64,000 nucleotides of DNA from Erodium maritimum (GCA_963921825.1 OY997591.1:41747825-41811824); one strand, 5' to 3'; positions 36,255-48,660 are shown, counted from the first letter of the stretch. Made by a program: numbers and translations. The notes: a model not told the origin generated them from the sequence alone.

Positions 36255-37191
36255 GTCTCAGTGTCCTCTGCACGGATACACGCAAACATTTAGTTTGCGA
36301 ACTTATAATACGACGACACGCTCAAAATATTAGCGTTCATAAGGTCTACGTCTATCTCTGGCGTACTCATCACTAAACGTCACACCGCTCACGTCATTAA
36401 TACTTTAATTATAGTAATACGTAAAGAAACCTCAAATAGACCGCACAAACGTGCATCAAGTCACGCAACCATAACGCGACAACTGCATAAACAAGACGGT
36501 GAAAAAGACAGGGGTCATGGACCCGTGACGGACCCCGTCACGGTTGGGGTCACGGTGCCGTGACAAAGGCCCTAAAATGGCCAAAACTCTCTGATCCGTC
36601 ACGGATCCGTGACAGGATCCGTGACTCTCGCGCAGGGCAGTTTTCCAGAAACGCCTTAAACTCGACCCTTACTCCTTTTTAACCTCAAAGAGAAACTTTG
36701 GACGACGCACACACTCGACCAACAATTCAACAACAACAACGACACCCGCCCACCGGGCCAACCAAAGTCGAACCACGCCCACCGGGCCAATCAAAATCAA
36801 ACACGCCCCCGGGCCAATCAAAATCAAACACGTCCACCGGGCCAGTCAATTTTTAAACTTTCTCCTTTTTAATTTTAAAACCTCATACTTGACATCACGT
36901 AGTTACAAGCCGGTCCAGGTGTCCCCGAACTACGTTGTACCGACTTGATATCAGCACTGTCACGTTCAACTACAGGAGCTCCTGCGTCGAGTCGCGACAG
37001 CTTAAAAAAAACGTTTCACGCAGCAACAAACAATCAGCACACCAGCAATCAAACACTGCACAACCACAAACAAGACTCAAACCATTACGGGTCTACACAC
37101 GGGTTCCGACTTGCGTACCCAACTCACGATGGGACTTAACTGACTCGACCCTCCCCACCTAATTGACGTACAGTCCGAGGTGTGAAACCTC
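36255..37191 (-). other. Leader of the second gag-only element
   Basis: About 0.94 kb, shorter than the leader of the other gag-only element. It has fewer units with CGCCCACCGGGCCAA (36740-36850) and a GGATCCGTGACAGGATCCGT palindromic stretch near 36603. No gene is present. Confidence 0.55.
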
Positions 37192-37205
37192 GAGCTCTGA
37201 TACCA
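37192..37205 (-). other. Primer-binding site (initiator tRNA-Met)
   Basis: TGGTATCAGAGCTC on the minus strand, three bases from the 5' LTR, the same as in the first gag-only element. Confidence 0.9.
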
Positions 37206-37208
37206 AGC

Positions 37209-40200
37209 TGTCACGCCCCAATTTCAGTAAAACCGAACTCGGGACGCGAACGTTTAAAATAATAAAACAATTGGAACCTGTTTTGAAATAACACTTTAAA
37301 ATCACCAATTAGTTAAACAAAAATAATATTTACAGGTCAAAAACGTCCCAACAATTGGACAAAGTACAAGGTATCCGTCACTAGACTCAAAAGACAAAAC
37401 TCGGACTCCGCTCCTACTCCTCAAGCTTCGAGAGGTCACATAGTCCGTCCCGTGATCGGTACCTGTAGGAAAAGCAGCTAGGGGTGAGCGTTCGCTCACC
37501 ACCACAGATAACAGACTGACTACGGCATAATTAGCAGACAATGCCGGTAACACCAATAACAAACTCACACCGGGGAACACTATCCCCAACCCAAGTACTC
37601 CGACTGACACACACCCACTGTTACCTTCCTCGACCGACTCAACACTCTGACACGCAAAGTAGACCTGACACAACGATTGACGACCTCCTCCAAAGACACG
37701 ACAGACAACCACGCAAAACCCAAGATCACGAAGGATCGCACACCAAACAAGATCACAAAGGATCGCACGCCAGCTGCTCAGTAACCTCCCTCACTCACGC
37801 GCTTTGCCGAACCACTCAGGCCAGGCGGTCGACCTGTCTCAGTAACCTCTGTCACTCACGCGCTTTGCCGAACCACTCAGGCCAGGCGGTCGACCTGTCT
37901 AAGTAATGTCTCTCCCTCACGCGCTTTGTCGAACCACTCAGGCCAGGCGGTCGACCTATCTCAGTAATCTCTCTCACTCACGCGCTTTGTCGAACCACTC
38001 AGGCCAGGCGGTCGACCTGTCTCAGTAACCTCTCTCACTCACGCGTTTCCCCGACACAAAGTCGGGCCAGGCGGTCGACCTGTCTCAGTAACCTCTCTCA
38101 CTCAGGTAACCACAATCACAATCACAAGCAAATTCAACAAACAACAACAACACAGGCTCAACACTCCACATGCACTCATGGCCACACAAGACACCAACAT
38201 TAAAACACGGACTCAACAACCCCACGGGCACTCACGGCCTCCCAAGACACACCAACAGTAACTCACGGGCTCAACAACCCCACGGGCACTCACGGCCTCC
38301 CAAGACACACCAACAGTAACTCACGGGCTCAACAACCCCACGGGCACTCACGGCCTCCCAAGACACACCAACAGTAACTCACAGGCTCAACAACCCCACG
38401 GGCACTCATGGCCACCCAAGACACCAATAGTAAAACGCGGGCTCAACAACCCCACGGCACTCACGGCCACACAAGACACCAACAATAAAGTAACACGGGT
38501 TCAACAACCCAACGAGCACTCATGGCCTCCCAAGACACCAACGCTAAAGTAACACAGGTTCAACAACTTAACGGGCACTCATGGCCACCCAAGACACAAA
38601 CAATAAAGTAACACGGGTTCAACAACCCAACGGGCACTCATGGCCACCCAAGACACAAACAATAAAGTAACACGGGTTCAACAACCCAACAGGCACTCAT
38701 GGCCACCCAAGACACAACCATAAAGTACAATCAACCTCCGGGCATAATAATGCCTCCAGCAGTTCTAATATCAACAGTTTCACAATCAACCTCTGGGCAT
38801 GGTCATATGCCTCCAGTATTCCTAATGTCGATAAGTTCACTGCTCCTACGACACTACTAAGTGTCACATGCTTTTCTAATATTCGCTACGTTCTTGTATC
38901 ATGCCTTTCTAATATTCGATAAACCTACTTAACCCACGACACCCCAGTGTCACATGCATTTCTACTGTTAACTTTTCCCTAGTTAGGGCCGAGATCCGGC
39001 TACTTTTCCCTACCTCGTATATTTTCTCCAAAAGTGCCCACATAAGCCCCGGCGTGATCTCAGTCACTCGCCTAGCTTTCCTTTGCCTCGGTCCGCAGCA
39101 CGATCTAAAAGAACACAATTTTAAACGCTTTTAAGCTTGCAGGCATAATGCTGAATTTTAATAAACCTTACGCCCAAAAGTAACCCCGACAATGTCGATC
39201 ACTCCCAAACTCTCCAATTACTCGACATTGTCGATATTGGACCCGGAAAGGCCCGATTCGTCCGACATGGCGAATCTGCCCGGCTTTTGGAAACGCCCTT
39301 CCGGGGCTCCGGAAATTCCCGTTTTCATTTCTACGGTCTTAGAATAATTCAAGGGCTCCTAGGCACTCGACGGAATCGAATTCCGACTTCCGAGTCAATT
39401 AATTTACGTTTCTAAACCCGATATATACAACTTTTCAAATTTAATTCCAAATTTCGATCCGGTTGTGGATAAATAATTCGGGCGTTCTAAACCACCCGAA
39501 CACGAAAACCCGATACCCGAGCATGTGGGCCCCACACGGCCACAATAGGAAAATTTTCTTTTCGCCCCAAAACGTTCCTAACGAACCCCAAACCTCAATA
39601 CAACCCTAAACTAATAGTTTTAAACCAAAACCTAATTTTAGAACTTGACAAAACGAAGATCGGTTTGGTGCTTACCGTAGAGGAAGACGATGTGAGTTTG
39701 ATTCTTCTAACTTTGAGACGATCCAATGGTTGGATGGAAGGGAAACGTCACAAATCCTCAAGAACACCTCTCTTTTTCTCTCTTCTCCTTCTCTCTCTAA
39801 AACTCTCTTCTTTTTCTAAAACTAACTCCTTTTCTTCTCTCTTTTTTGAAATGAACGTGTAAGTCAGCTTCTTTCCCTTTTTGTTTTATTTAAAAAATAA
39901 CAACTAACACTTTAAAAAGTAAACTAACCATCAAGTAGTCTCCTCTTGTCTTGTCCAACAAACCTAACACCACCACATTGGTGACATGTGGCAAGTGGGT
40001 CCCATCCCTTTTTGGAAAATATCTACTAGATATTTTCCAATCAGATTCGCGAAAATCGGACGTTTCGGGCCCTGAACGGGCACTTTTTCCAAGAAATTAC
40101 GAATCTTGACGGGCTACAAGGAAACGGCTCAACTAAGACCGCTGCAACGACGGATAAGCTTTTTGGATCCAAAACTGTCCTCGAATGGACCAAAACGTCG

Positions 40201-40417
40201 CTCGGTTGACTTTTCCAACGAAAGTCAACTTTTCCCAAATTGATCAGAAAGTTTCCCTGAGTCCCCCGGAACTCACTTTGGTTGATATCGGGGTCAACTT
40301 AAGTCCGGTATGACCCTCGGGGTCAATTTAGGTTAAACTAAGTGTCTGTCTTAAAAAAATTTAAATTTTCCTGTTTTTCGCAGGTTTGACTGGTGTTGAC
40401 CGGGAGTGGTTATTACA
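37209..40417 (-). repeat. 5' LTR of the second gag-only element
   Basis: Partner of 31711-34728, with about six 60 bp units (37780-38105) and about ten 57 bp-type units (38160-38725). The extra units explain most of the 191 bp length difference between the two LTRs. Confidence 0.9.
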
Positions 40418-40997
40418 CTCTTCCCTTTCTTCTTTTTTTCTCTGAAATGGTCGAGACCTCCCCTTTCTTTCCTTTTGTTTTGTTCAAAAACACCAACTAT
40501 CCCTTATTTACAAAACTACCACTCCTTTCCTTTTCTTTATTTTAAAAACCAACCACCAAATGTGTGACAAGTGTCAAGTGGGTCCCATTTCTTAGAAAAA
40601 TATATTTCTAGATATTTTTCAGTCAGATTCGCGAAATTCGGCCGTCTCGGGCCCGAACGGGCCCATTTCCCAAGAAATTATGAAATTTCACGTGCGACAA
40701 GGAAACGACCCAACTAAGACCACTGTAATGACGGCTAAGCTTTTAGGATCCAAAACGAACCTCGAACGGACCAAAACGTCGCTCGGTTGACTTTTCCGAC
40801 AAAAAGTCAACCTCTCCCAAATTGGTCAAAAAGTTGCCCTGAGTCCCCCAGAACTCACTTTGGTTGATATCGGGGTCAACTTAAGTCCGACATGACCCTC
40901 GGGGTCAAATTTAGGTTCATTTAGGTGTGTCCTAAAATTTTAAATTTTTCTGTTTTTCCGTCGATTTGACTGGCGTTGACCGGGAGTGGTTCTTACA
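40418..40997 (-). repeat. Part of the outer element's 5' LTR, right block
   Basis: Starts with the duplicated CTCTT, then TTTTTTTCTCTGAAATGG as at 28590-28610, and ends at the LTR border (plus strand GGAGTGGTTCTTACA), followed by the target duplication GGCTA. Confidence 0.85.
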
Positions 40998-41002
40998 GGC
41001 TA

Positions 41003-42770
41003 AGATCAGATATCCGGACAACCCAGATGTGCTTGGATTGGAGAAGGTGTTCACTGAATTTGTGAAGAACAAAGGCACATTGGCACCTGAAACTAACATA
41101 CAGGGAACACAAGGATCTCAATGGACAGAATGCGATCTTTTTTCAACCATTGATACGCTTGTGGCAGAGGTTATCCGTCTAAGCAAACATTCAGAGGTAT
41201 CCAAGAAATCAGAAGCAGACCATGCGAAGAATTTGTTTGATTTGGGTATATCTAGTCAGCCACAAAATGTGAGAAGTGATTCCGCATTGGAGACTGAGGA
41301 TGTGTGGATGGCAGCTGATCGTAATGCGAGATTTGATGATATAATTGAAAAGTGTCTCCCCCGATCGTTGAATCAAGAGCACATCATTCGTCGGAGGATG
41401 GAGAATGTGACTAAATCGACTGAGGCGTCAACATCATTCTCTTCGCCTGGCTATGTTAGGACGACTGATCTGAGGGCACCCCTTACAACAGAGGAGGAGA
41501 TGGTTAACGAATGGATTACGGGATACAAAATTGTCGGCCAGTAAGTGTTACATACTCAGTAATTTATTTAATCTTACCGTTACAGTTAACATAATGTTGT
41601 GTTACAGTATGGATGTAACATTAATACAGCTTAAACGTTTACAGTTCTGATTAACTCAATTATTACTTCAATTCATTGATCATTGTTCACTAATATGTGT
41701 TTGTTTGCAGGGTCCTATACATCTGGTGTGATGATGCTATGATCTTGAGTCGTGACCTCAAAACGATTCAACCAAATGAACGCGTTGACGTCAGTGTTTT
41801 GAACATGTGGTGTCACTATATAAACTGCGAAGAAAGGCAGAAGAGCCCAAGATCACCATCACGGTTCTGTTTCACTATTGATACTAGTGTACATGCAATT
41901 GAATGTGCATCGTGAATTTATTAATTGTTGCATGCATGTTTGCTGACGAGTTGTGTGTTTTGTCTCAGCGTGCATTGCAACGTAAGTCAGCGGGAAATCG
42001 TGCACTTGATCAGGTTGAATTCGAGGTTACACGTTACGACAAGTTCATGAAGCTTTATCTTGAAGATAAGGATCTGGTTCGTTCATCGTTGCAATATATC
42101 GTTTATTTTTTTCAGTTACACCAAAAATAACTTCCACTATTTTTTGTGATTATATGTCGCAAAATTTGCCAGGTTTTCTTTAGTGTTATACTTAGAGAGC
42201 ACTTCTTCGTTGTTTGTATTGACAAGACAAGAAGTGTTGTTGTCATTATCGACAACTTGTGTTCCAATACGGAGGATGATGTACGATACGGTGATATTCC
42301 TGCTCAGCTGGTATGTTCATGCGTCCATTTTAGTGGTATTCGATTTTTTCTATTTATGTGTTCTTCACTAATTATAGTAATATGGCAGAGAGATTTATAT
42401 GCTGGATTTATAGAGGCCAGAGCACCCTCATTATCGAGGAGGATTAGAGAGGCTGAACCCAAATGCATGCGTGTTAGCTGGGAATCAGCGACGAACTTTA
42501 CTGATTGTGCTATATTCGTAGTGTGGCATATGGAAGCATATAACGGTGGGAAGAAATGGAAGAGTCAATTGGCGAAGGACGACGTAATTTTATTGTTATT
42601 ATACATATTGTAATTTTAGGTAATATATAACTTCCAATATTTCTAACAAGTCTTTCCTACCGATTGTTGCAGCAACAATAGTTAGACACTCTACGAGCCC
42701 GCTTTTCTTATAAGATGGTTATGTGGGAGCGTAATGAATTGTGGGAACATTTCCAACTCATGTATGTAAC
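41003..42770 (+). pseudogene. Ulp1-like (C48) cysteine protease domain of the transposon gene
   Basis: Exons with proper borders: 41003-41540, 41711-41888, 41969-42076, 42173-42310, 42389-42583, and one starting at 42673. The region before the protease has AKIRYPDNPDVLGLEKVF and ends near YIWCDDAMILSRDLKTI. The catalytic triad of SUMO-protease-like enzymes can be seen: His in REHFFVVCIDK, Asp in VVVIIDNL, Cys in FTDCAIFVVWHMEAY, with a Gln-bearing segment between them. In active Ulp1 proteins these cleave ubiquitin-like tags. In this transposon group the role is unknown. The last exon has an in-frame TAG at 42679-42681, after the catalytic core; similarity continues beyond it (DTLRARFSYKMVMWERN). 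With the stop at 25854 and the retroelement insertions the gene cannot be whole, but the protease core itself is strikingly undamaged. Confidence 0.8.
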
Positions 42771-42871
42771 AGTATTTCATAAACAATGTTATATATTTGG
42801 GATTCAACCATGCATTCCCCGTACACTATATGAGTAACGAAACAAGACATTATGCTGAATAAAAAGTTGCA

Positions 42872-44101
42872 TTACATAAAATATAAATTTGTCCACCATA
42901 AAGATTGGCACTGTCTCTCAAAATATAAATAACACATATTAAGTAGGTACTTTTGAACATAATAACGTTTCACACGTAGTTTGCAAGTTCGACTGTCATG
43001 CCCTGTCGTATGGCAAGTCCTGCACAGTCTCGGTGGTTTCTGGGCCCTTTTCTTCATTCGCTCTGCAACTGATTTATATCTACTTGTCCCTTTCGTGATT
43101 GAAATTGGTGGAACTTTTACCATTAGTTGTTCCGGCATTTCCAGACCTGTCAATTCCTCAAGTACACTCTTCCCGCTCCTCGCTGAATTATTGTTATCAT
43201 CAAGCCCGACTTCTGCACAGAAATTTTCCAGTGTATCCATCAACTTCTGACGTACATCTGGAGTCATATTCTCATTACCGATAATTGAATGGAACTTGCC
43301 ACATAATTGATGGTCAACTATTCCAACACTTTTTCCCTTCGATGTAGTTTTAGGCAATTCTTTTCTGCACCAACGACGGTTGACTAGTGTTGGTGGTATG
43401 CTAGCAACACCAGATGTTTGCAACATATTGAACATGTGTATGAAATCAATCTAAACGATTCATATCGCTTGCATTCACATGTGCAATGATTAGTTTCTTT
43501 GTCAAGTGTTCCAACAATATCCTTACCAGATGGATCGCCAAACATGTATACCTTCTTTCCTTCGACGGTACCAACATCCTTAATATCAAACACCCGCAAG
43601 CCAACATGTATATCAGCTTGAACCATGTAGAACATTGTTCTGGTATACAGCTCCCAAGCATGCTGTTCCAATAAGGATGGATGGGTACGAGTCCATTTTG
43701 GAGTACAGTACGATGACTCCATTACCATTTGCGCTTCCGTTTGTCTCTGGTCTTCAAGAATCGTGTCACACCATCATATGAATTGTACCAATGTAATCTT
43801 TTTTGACCTTCTTTTTCCGTACACACTATTTGCACTCTCTGAATGGGATGTAGTCTTCATTAGCCGACTCATTGGAACGTCAATGGAGTATGCTGGTATC
43901 CAGGAGTGTCGTATGTTATAGACTATCTTTAACCATTGATTATCTTCTACTTCAAATTCTGTCAGAATTTTGGCTCATTCTGACTCAAACTTTCTCTCCG
44001 TGAGAACACCTGTGTCATCCCAAACTAACTCCACTAGGCGGGTGTATAATGGACTATCTGACACCGCACCTTTAGGTACCTGAAGATTGTTATGTTCAAA
44101 T
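42872..44101 (-). pseudogene. FAR1/MuDR-type transposase, C-terminal part
   Basis: Read from 44101 leftward: segments with LYTRLVELVWDDTGVLTERKF, WLKIVYNIRHSWIPAYSID and MKTTSHSESANSVYG (each on its own), then HPSLLEQHAWELYTRTMF, a SWIM-type zinc-finger start CTCECKRYESF, then PPTLVNRRW, and a terminal zinc knuckle CRTCHTTGHDSRTC. This is the C-terminal architecture of FAR1/FHY3-family proteins and the related Mutator-like transposases. The catalytic DDE half would lie to the right but is cut at 44102 by the 1.39 kb repeat. At least one frameshift after the SWIM motif and stops near 43976 and 43771 make it dead. It converges on the Ulp1-like gene with little DNA between. FAR1 as a host gene is less likely given the decay and its partner. 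Confidence 0.75.
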
Positions 44102-47100
44102 TGTGTTTCCTATTCTTGTCTTGTGTTTGTTATGTTGAAAAAAGATGACTTAAACATAACAAACCCCATACTTGTCCAACTAAAGGCATGGGACAAGTAT
44201 GGTGTCAAGTAAGGTGTAAATAGGACATAGTATGGCTAGACAAGATGAGATTAGGTGGTGAATCACCAACACCTTAATCCTTGTCTTGCTTACTTAGTAC
44301 TAATTAATCAAGACTTGATTAATTAGTTCCATGGGCCTTGGTTGCATGGGCCTCTTGGAACATGGCTTGTGGCCATTCCCAACGAGGTCCCGTGATGCGT
44401 TCATCGCCTCCAAGCCTTCCATACCAGAAATGTCCAACATTATCCGACGTGATCAATCCCAAGACTCCAAGCATTGTCTCAATCCGTAATGTCCTATTCA
44501 CTTACGGGCACATGACCCAAACCCCAGTTTTGGTCATGTCCCGAGACAACTCCCTTTTGGCTATTCTCCATAAATGTGTAAATGAGTTTCATCCTCCGGT
44601 GTGACCCTTAGGTTTATGCATTTCAATAGTTCAACGTAAAATCCCATTTTACTTGATCCTATTTAAGTGGCAACTAGCGAGACTTTAGTATTGCCTGACA
44701 CTGCATAACGAATCGACCATGTCGATTCTAACCTTTCCGTCATCCCTATCATTATCCTTTTATCTCTGATATTCTGATTGAGATAAGGCATAAAGTCGTC
44801 ATCCTTATTATTCTCAATCACTGTTCCTTGATATGTGAGATGACGGAATATATGATACCCACTATCATGTGCATGGCCATGTTATTCTTTCAGTCACTCT
44901 CGATCAAGCGGCCGAGACCCGATATCTTTCACATACCGTAGTATGAGGGATAAATCCCTTAGCCGTCTTTCGTGTCACTCATGCAGTCCGTCCCCAAGCC
45001 AATCCTGGCCGTTATGGAAGCCTTGTTACGGACAACGTTAGGCTCAGGTCAAACTCAATTGTTTACTGCATAACGATCACAAAGACTCCTTGGTCTAAGG
45101 ATAGATGACAAGCTACGACAATGAATATGTTCATGACTTGATCTATGGCACATATTCATGTCGGGTCGTCCAATATCATGTTCCACATGATATCTATGAT
45201 CAGACTCCGGAATCTCATTCCAATGACTAACGGAATGTAAGCCATAAGGAGTCATGTAATAACCACTCCCGGTCAACGCCAGTCAAATCTTCGAAAAACA
45301 GGAAAATTTAAAATTTCTAAGACAGACATTTAATTGAACCTAGAATTGACCCCGAGGGTGATATCGGACTTAATTTGACCCCGATATCGACCAAAGTGAG
45401 TTCCGGGGGACTCAGGGCAACTTTTTGATCAATTTGGGAAATGTTGACTTTTCGCTGGAAAAGTCAACCTAGCGACGTTTTGGTCCATTCGAGGACCGTT
45501 TTGGATCCAAAAAGCTTAGCCGCCGTCGCAGCGGTCTTATTTGAGCCGTTTCCTTGTAGCCTGTCAAGTTTCGTAATTTCTTGGAAAAAGTGTCCGTTCG
45601 GGGCCTGAAACGTCCGAATTTCGCGAATCTGATTGGAAAATATGTAGAAGATATTTTCTCTAGAAAGGTGTGGGACCCACTTGACACTTGTCAAATATGT
45701 GGTGGTGTTAGGTTTATTGAACAAAACAAATGATGAGACATGTGAGGGGTAGTTTGTAATTAAGTATTAGTTTTGATTTTCAAAACAAAATAAAAGGAAT
45801 GGTGGTTGTTGATACACATTCATTTCAAAAAAAGAGAAGACTTGGAGAGAGAAAGTGGTGTTAGAAAGAAGAGAGAAGGAAGAGAGAAGGAAGAGAGAAA
45901 AAGAGAAGAGGTTGGGGGAATTTATGACGTTTCTCGTCGATCAAACCGGTGGATCGTCTCAACGATAAAAGAATCGAGCTCACATCGACATTCCCTACGG
46001 TGAGAACCTAACCGATTTTCATTTTGGAACGTTTGAATTTTAGGGTTTGAGTTTAAACGGTTTGATTAAGGTTGGGTTTTGTTTAAGATTGGTTTAAAGA
46101 TGAATGGTTGAGGATTGGGGTTCGTTAGGAACGTTTTGGGGCAAAAAGGGAATTTTTGCCATTGTGGCCGTGTGGGGCCCACATGCCCGGGTATCGGGTT
46201 TTCGTGTTCGGGTGGTTTAGGACGTTCTCCAAGTCGTTAATCCACACCCGGATCGAAATTTGGAATTAAATTGTGAAAGTTGGAATTTCGGGTTTAGAAA
46301 CTTTAAACGCGAATTAAATCGCTCGGAAGTCGGAAATTGATTCCGTTGATTGCGTTGGAACCCTTGAATTATTCTAAGACCGTAGAAACGAAAACAGGAA
46401 TTTTCGAAGCCCCGGAAGGGCGTTTCCAAAACTCGGGCAGATTCGCCATGTCGGGCGAATCGGGCTTTTCCGAGCCCTTTATCGACAATGTCGAGTAATT
46501 GGGAAGTTTGGGAGTGATCGACATTGTCGGAGTTGAGTTTGGGCGTTTAATTCTTTAAATTCGGGTTTCGCATGCTTACTTAAAAAGTGTGTAAATTGTA
46601 ATAATTGTAGACCGCGTCGCCTACCGTGGAAAGAGGAGGCTAAGCGGGAAATTATGAGCATTGTCGGAGAGCGAGCATCGGTTGTGACACGCTTCAAGAG
46701 GTAGGGAAAAGTAGCCGGATCTCGGCCCTGACTAGGGAAAGTTAACAGTAGAATTGCATGTGACACCGGGGTGTCGTGGGTTAAGTAGGTTTATCGAATA
46801 TTAGAAAGGCATGATACGGGAACGTAGCGAACTTTAGAATTGCATGTGACACTTAGTAGTGTCGTAGGAGCAGTGAACTTATCGTTGTTAGAATTACTGG
46901 AGGCATATGACCATGCCCGGAGGTTGATTGTGAACTTATCGATATTAGAAGTACTGGAGGCATATGACCATGCCCGGAGGTTGATTGTGAAACTGTTGAT
47001 ATTAGAACTGTTGGAGGCATTGGTTATGCCGGAGGTTGTTTGTGTAAATTGTGTCTTGGGTGGCCATGAGAGCCCGTGTTTTGCTGTTGGTGTCTTGGGT

Positions 47101-48658
47101 GGCCATGAGTGCCCGTGGGGTTGTTGAGCCCGTGAGTTACTGTTGGTGTGTCTTAGGTGGCCATGAGTGCCCGTGGGGTTGTTGAGCCTGTGAGTTACTG
47201 TTGGTGTGTCTTAGGTGGCCATGAGTGCCCGTGGGGTTGTTGAGCCCGTGAGTTACTGTTGGTGTGTCTTGGGTGGCCGTGAGTGCCCGTGGGGTTGTTG
47301 AGCCCGTGAGTTACTGTTGGTGTGTCTTGGGAGGCCGTGAGTGCCCGTGGGGTTGTTGAGCCTGTGAGTTACCGTTGGTGTGTCTTGGGAGGCCGTGAGT
47401 GCCCGTGGGGTTGTTGAGTCCGTGTTTTACTGTTAGTGTCTTTGGTGGCCATGAGTGCCTGTGGAGTGTTGAGCCTGTGTTGTTGCTGTTTGTTTGACTT
47501 TGCTTGTGATTGTGATTGTGTTTGCCCGATGTTAGTAACCCGACTTCGTGTCGGGAAGTGGTGTGGAATTTGGCTGGCTTACGAGTTCGAGTCTCGGTAA
47601 GTTGCGAGCGTTCTTTGGCTGGCATGATCCGTGTTCGAGTCTCGGCAGGTTGCGAGCGTTCTTTGGCTAGCCTGATCCGTGTTCGAGTCTCGGCAGGTTG
47701 TGAGCATTTGTAGGCGATGAGAGGGCAGTTCCCCTTCCAACTAGCTATCGGAAAAGTAGCTCGGTTTATCGCCAACAGGTCGACCGCCTGGAGCCTAACA
47801 ATGATAGGTAAAGCGCGTGGGGCAGGCTCGAGCCCAGCCGGTTAGCAACCGGCACTGAGCAGCTGACAAGAATGTGATCCTTTGTGATCTTGTTTGGTGT
47901 GCGATCCTTTGTGATCTTGTTTGGTGTTGCGTAGTTTTCTGTCGTGTCTTTGAAGGAAGTCGTCGATAGTTGTGTCGGGTTTACATTACGAGTCCGAGTG
48001 TTGAGTCTGTTGAGGAAGGTAACGGGTTGTGGGTCAGTTGAGTACTTGAGTTTGGGGATTGTATTCCCGGTGTTGGGTTTGGTTTTGGTGTTACCGGCAT
48101 TGTCTGCTAAGTATGCCGTAGTCAGTCTGTTATCCGTGGTGGTGAGCAAACGCTCACCCCTAGCTGCTTTTCCTACAGGTACTGATCACAGGACGGACTA
48201 GGTGAGCTCTCGAAGCTTGAGGAGCTAGGAGCGGAGTCCGGGTTTTACCTTTTGAGTCTAGTGACGGATACCTTGTACTTTGTCCAATTGTTAGGACGTT
48301 TTTGAGTTGTAAATATTATTTTGATTAATTAAATGGCGATTTTCAAGTGTTGATTCAAAACAGGTTTCAAATGTTTTATGATTTTAAATGTTCGCGTCCC
48401 GAGTTCGATTTACTGAAATTGGGGCGTGACAAGTCATCTTTCATACTAGTTGCTTATAGTGAAGCTTTGTTGACTAGGGACCCATCGAGTGTGATCTATC
48501 TCGATCTATGGTTCTATTCACATGGTGGGCATAGATCATAGCACACATCGATATATTACTCTAACACATAAGTAATATAAAGCTGCTTTAATTTTATTGC
48601 TAACGATGATATATACATTTGGACATTTAGGATTAAACTACGAGCACTAAGACTAACA
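44102..48658. repeat. 1.39 kb direct repeat, right copy, split by a solo LTR
   Basis: Matches 9416-10801 along its whole length, in the same orientation and with a few percent differences. The match covers 44102-45254 and 48432-48658. It cuts off the transposase gene at its left edge and leads within two bases into the right 172 bp inverted repeat. Confidence 0.85.
45255..48431 (+). mobile_element. Solo LTR (Tekay-like), plus strand
   Basis: TGTAATAACCACTCCCGG to GGGGCGTGACA, 3177 bp, with target duplication AGTCA (45250-45254 and 48432-48436). It contains all the conserved LTR blocks: the 57 bp array (47040-47480), a short 45 bp-type array (47575-47715), and the GACAC/GTGTC hairpins. No internal region remains, so it is the scar of an LTR-LTR recombination. 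Confidence 0.92.
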
Positions 48659-48660
48659 CT

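Larger units (their letters stand above)
31711..40417 (-). mobile_element. Second gag-only Tekay-like element, nested in an LTR
   Basis: Full-length 8.7 kb element with target duplication CTCTT (31706-31710 and 40418-40422). LTRs are 31711-34728 (3018 bp) and 37209-40417 (3209 bp). The internal region 34729-37208 has a polypurine tract, gag, a leader and a primer-binding site, but no pol. The LTRs differ by more substitutions and repeat-number changes than those of the element at 11837, so it is older. It belongs to a different subfamily, with a 60 bp minisatellite in place of the 45 bp one. Gag has a few breaks. Confidence 0.88.
25909..40997 (-). mobile_element. Tekay-like LTR retrotransposon with pol, host of a nested element, broken
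   Basis: Target duplication GGCTA lies on both sides (25904-25908 and 40998-41002). Parts are: a full 3' LTR 25909-29156; pol remains 29200-31070 on the minus strand; and an incomplete 5' LTR in two blocks, 31074-31710 and 40418-40997, separated by the element at 31711-40417. LTR ends are TGTAAGAACCACTCCCGG and GGGGCGTGACA. Gag and the start of pol are not present. It is broken with several breaks, and is older than the element nested in it. Confidence 0.88.
8234..44101. mobile_element. Decayed Mutator-like transposon body with Ulp1-like and FAR1-type genes, split by retroelements
   Basis: Outside the retroelements, this interval holds exons of one plus-strand gene for a Ulp1-like cysteine protease protein (8234-9118, 10804-11517, 24976-25908, 41003-42770). 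It also holds the C-terminal half of a FAR1/MuDR-type transposase on the minus strand (42872-44101). Ulp1-like genes carried by Mutator-like elements are known in plants (for example the Kaonashi group and CUMULE of melon). The open frame joins exactly across two target-site duplications, which shows that the retroelements landed in a pre-existing gene. I could not find the terminal inverted repeats, so the borders given are those of the recognisable coding parts. The element is dead: the transposase lacks its catalytic half and the protease gene carries stops. Confidence 0.65.

Noticed and set aside
36603-36625. GGATCCGTGACAGGATCCGT-type palindrome as a regulatory operator
   Set aside because: It sits in a retroelement leader among similar GTGACGG repeats; no evidence for a binding role.
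42872-44101. Host FAR1/FHY3 gene
   Set aside because: Frameshift, stops and a missing N-terminal half, together with the Ulp1-like partner, fit a transposase remnant better than a host gene.
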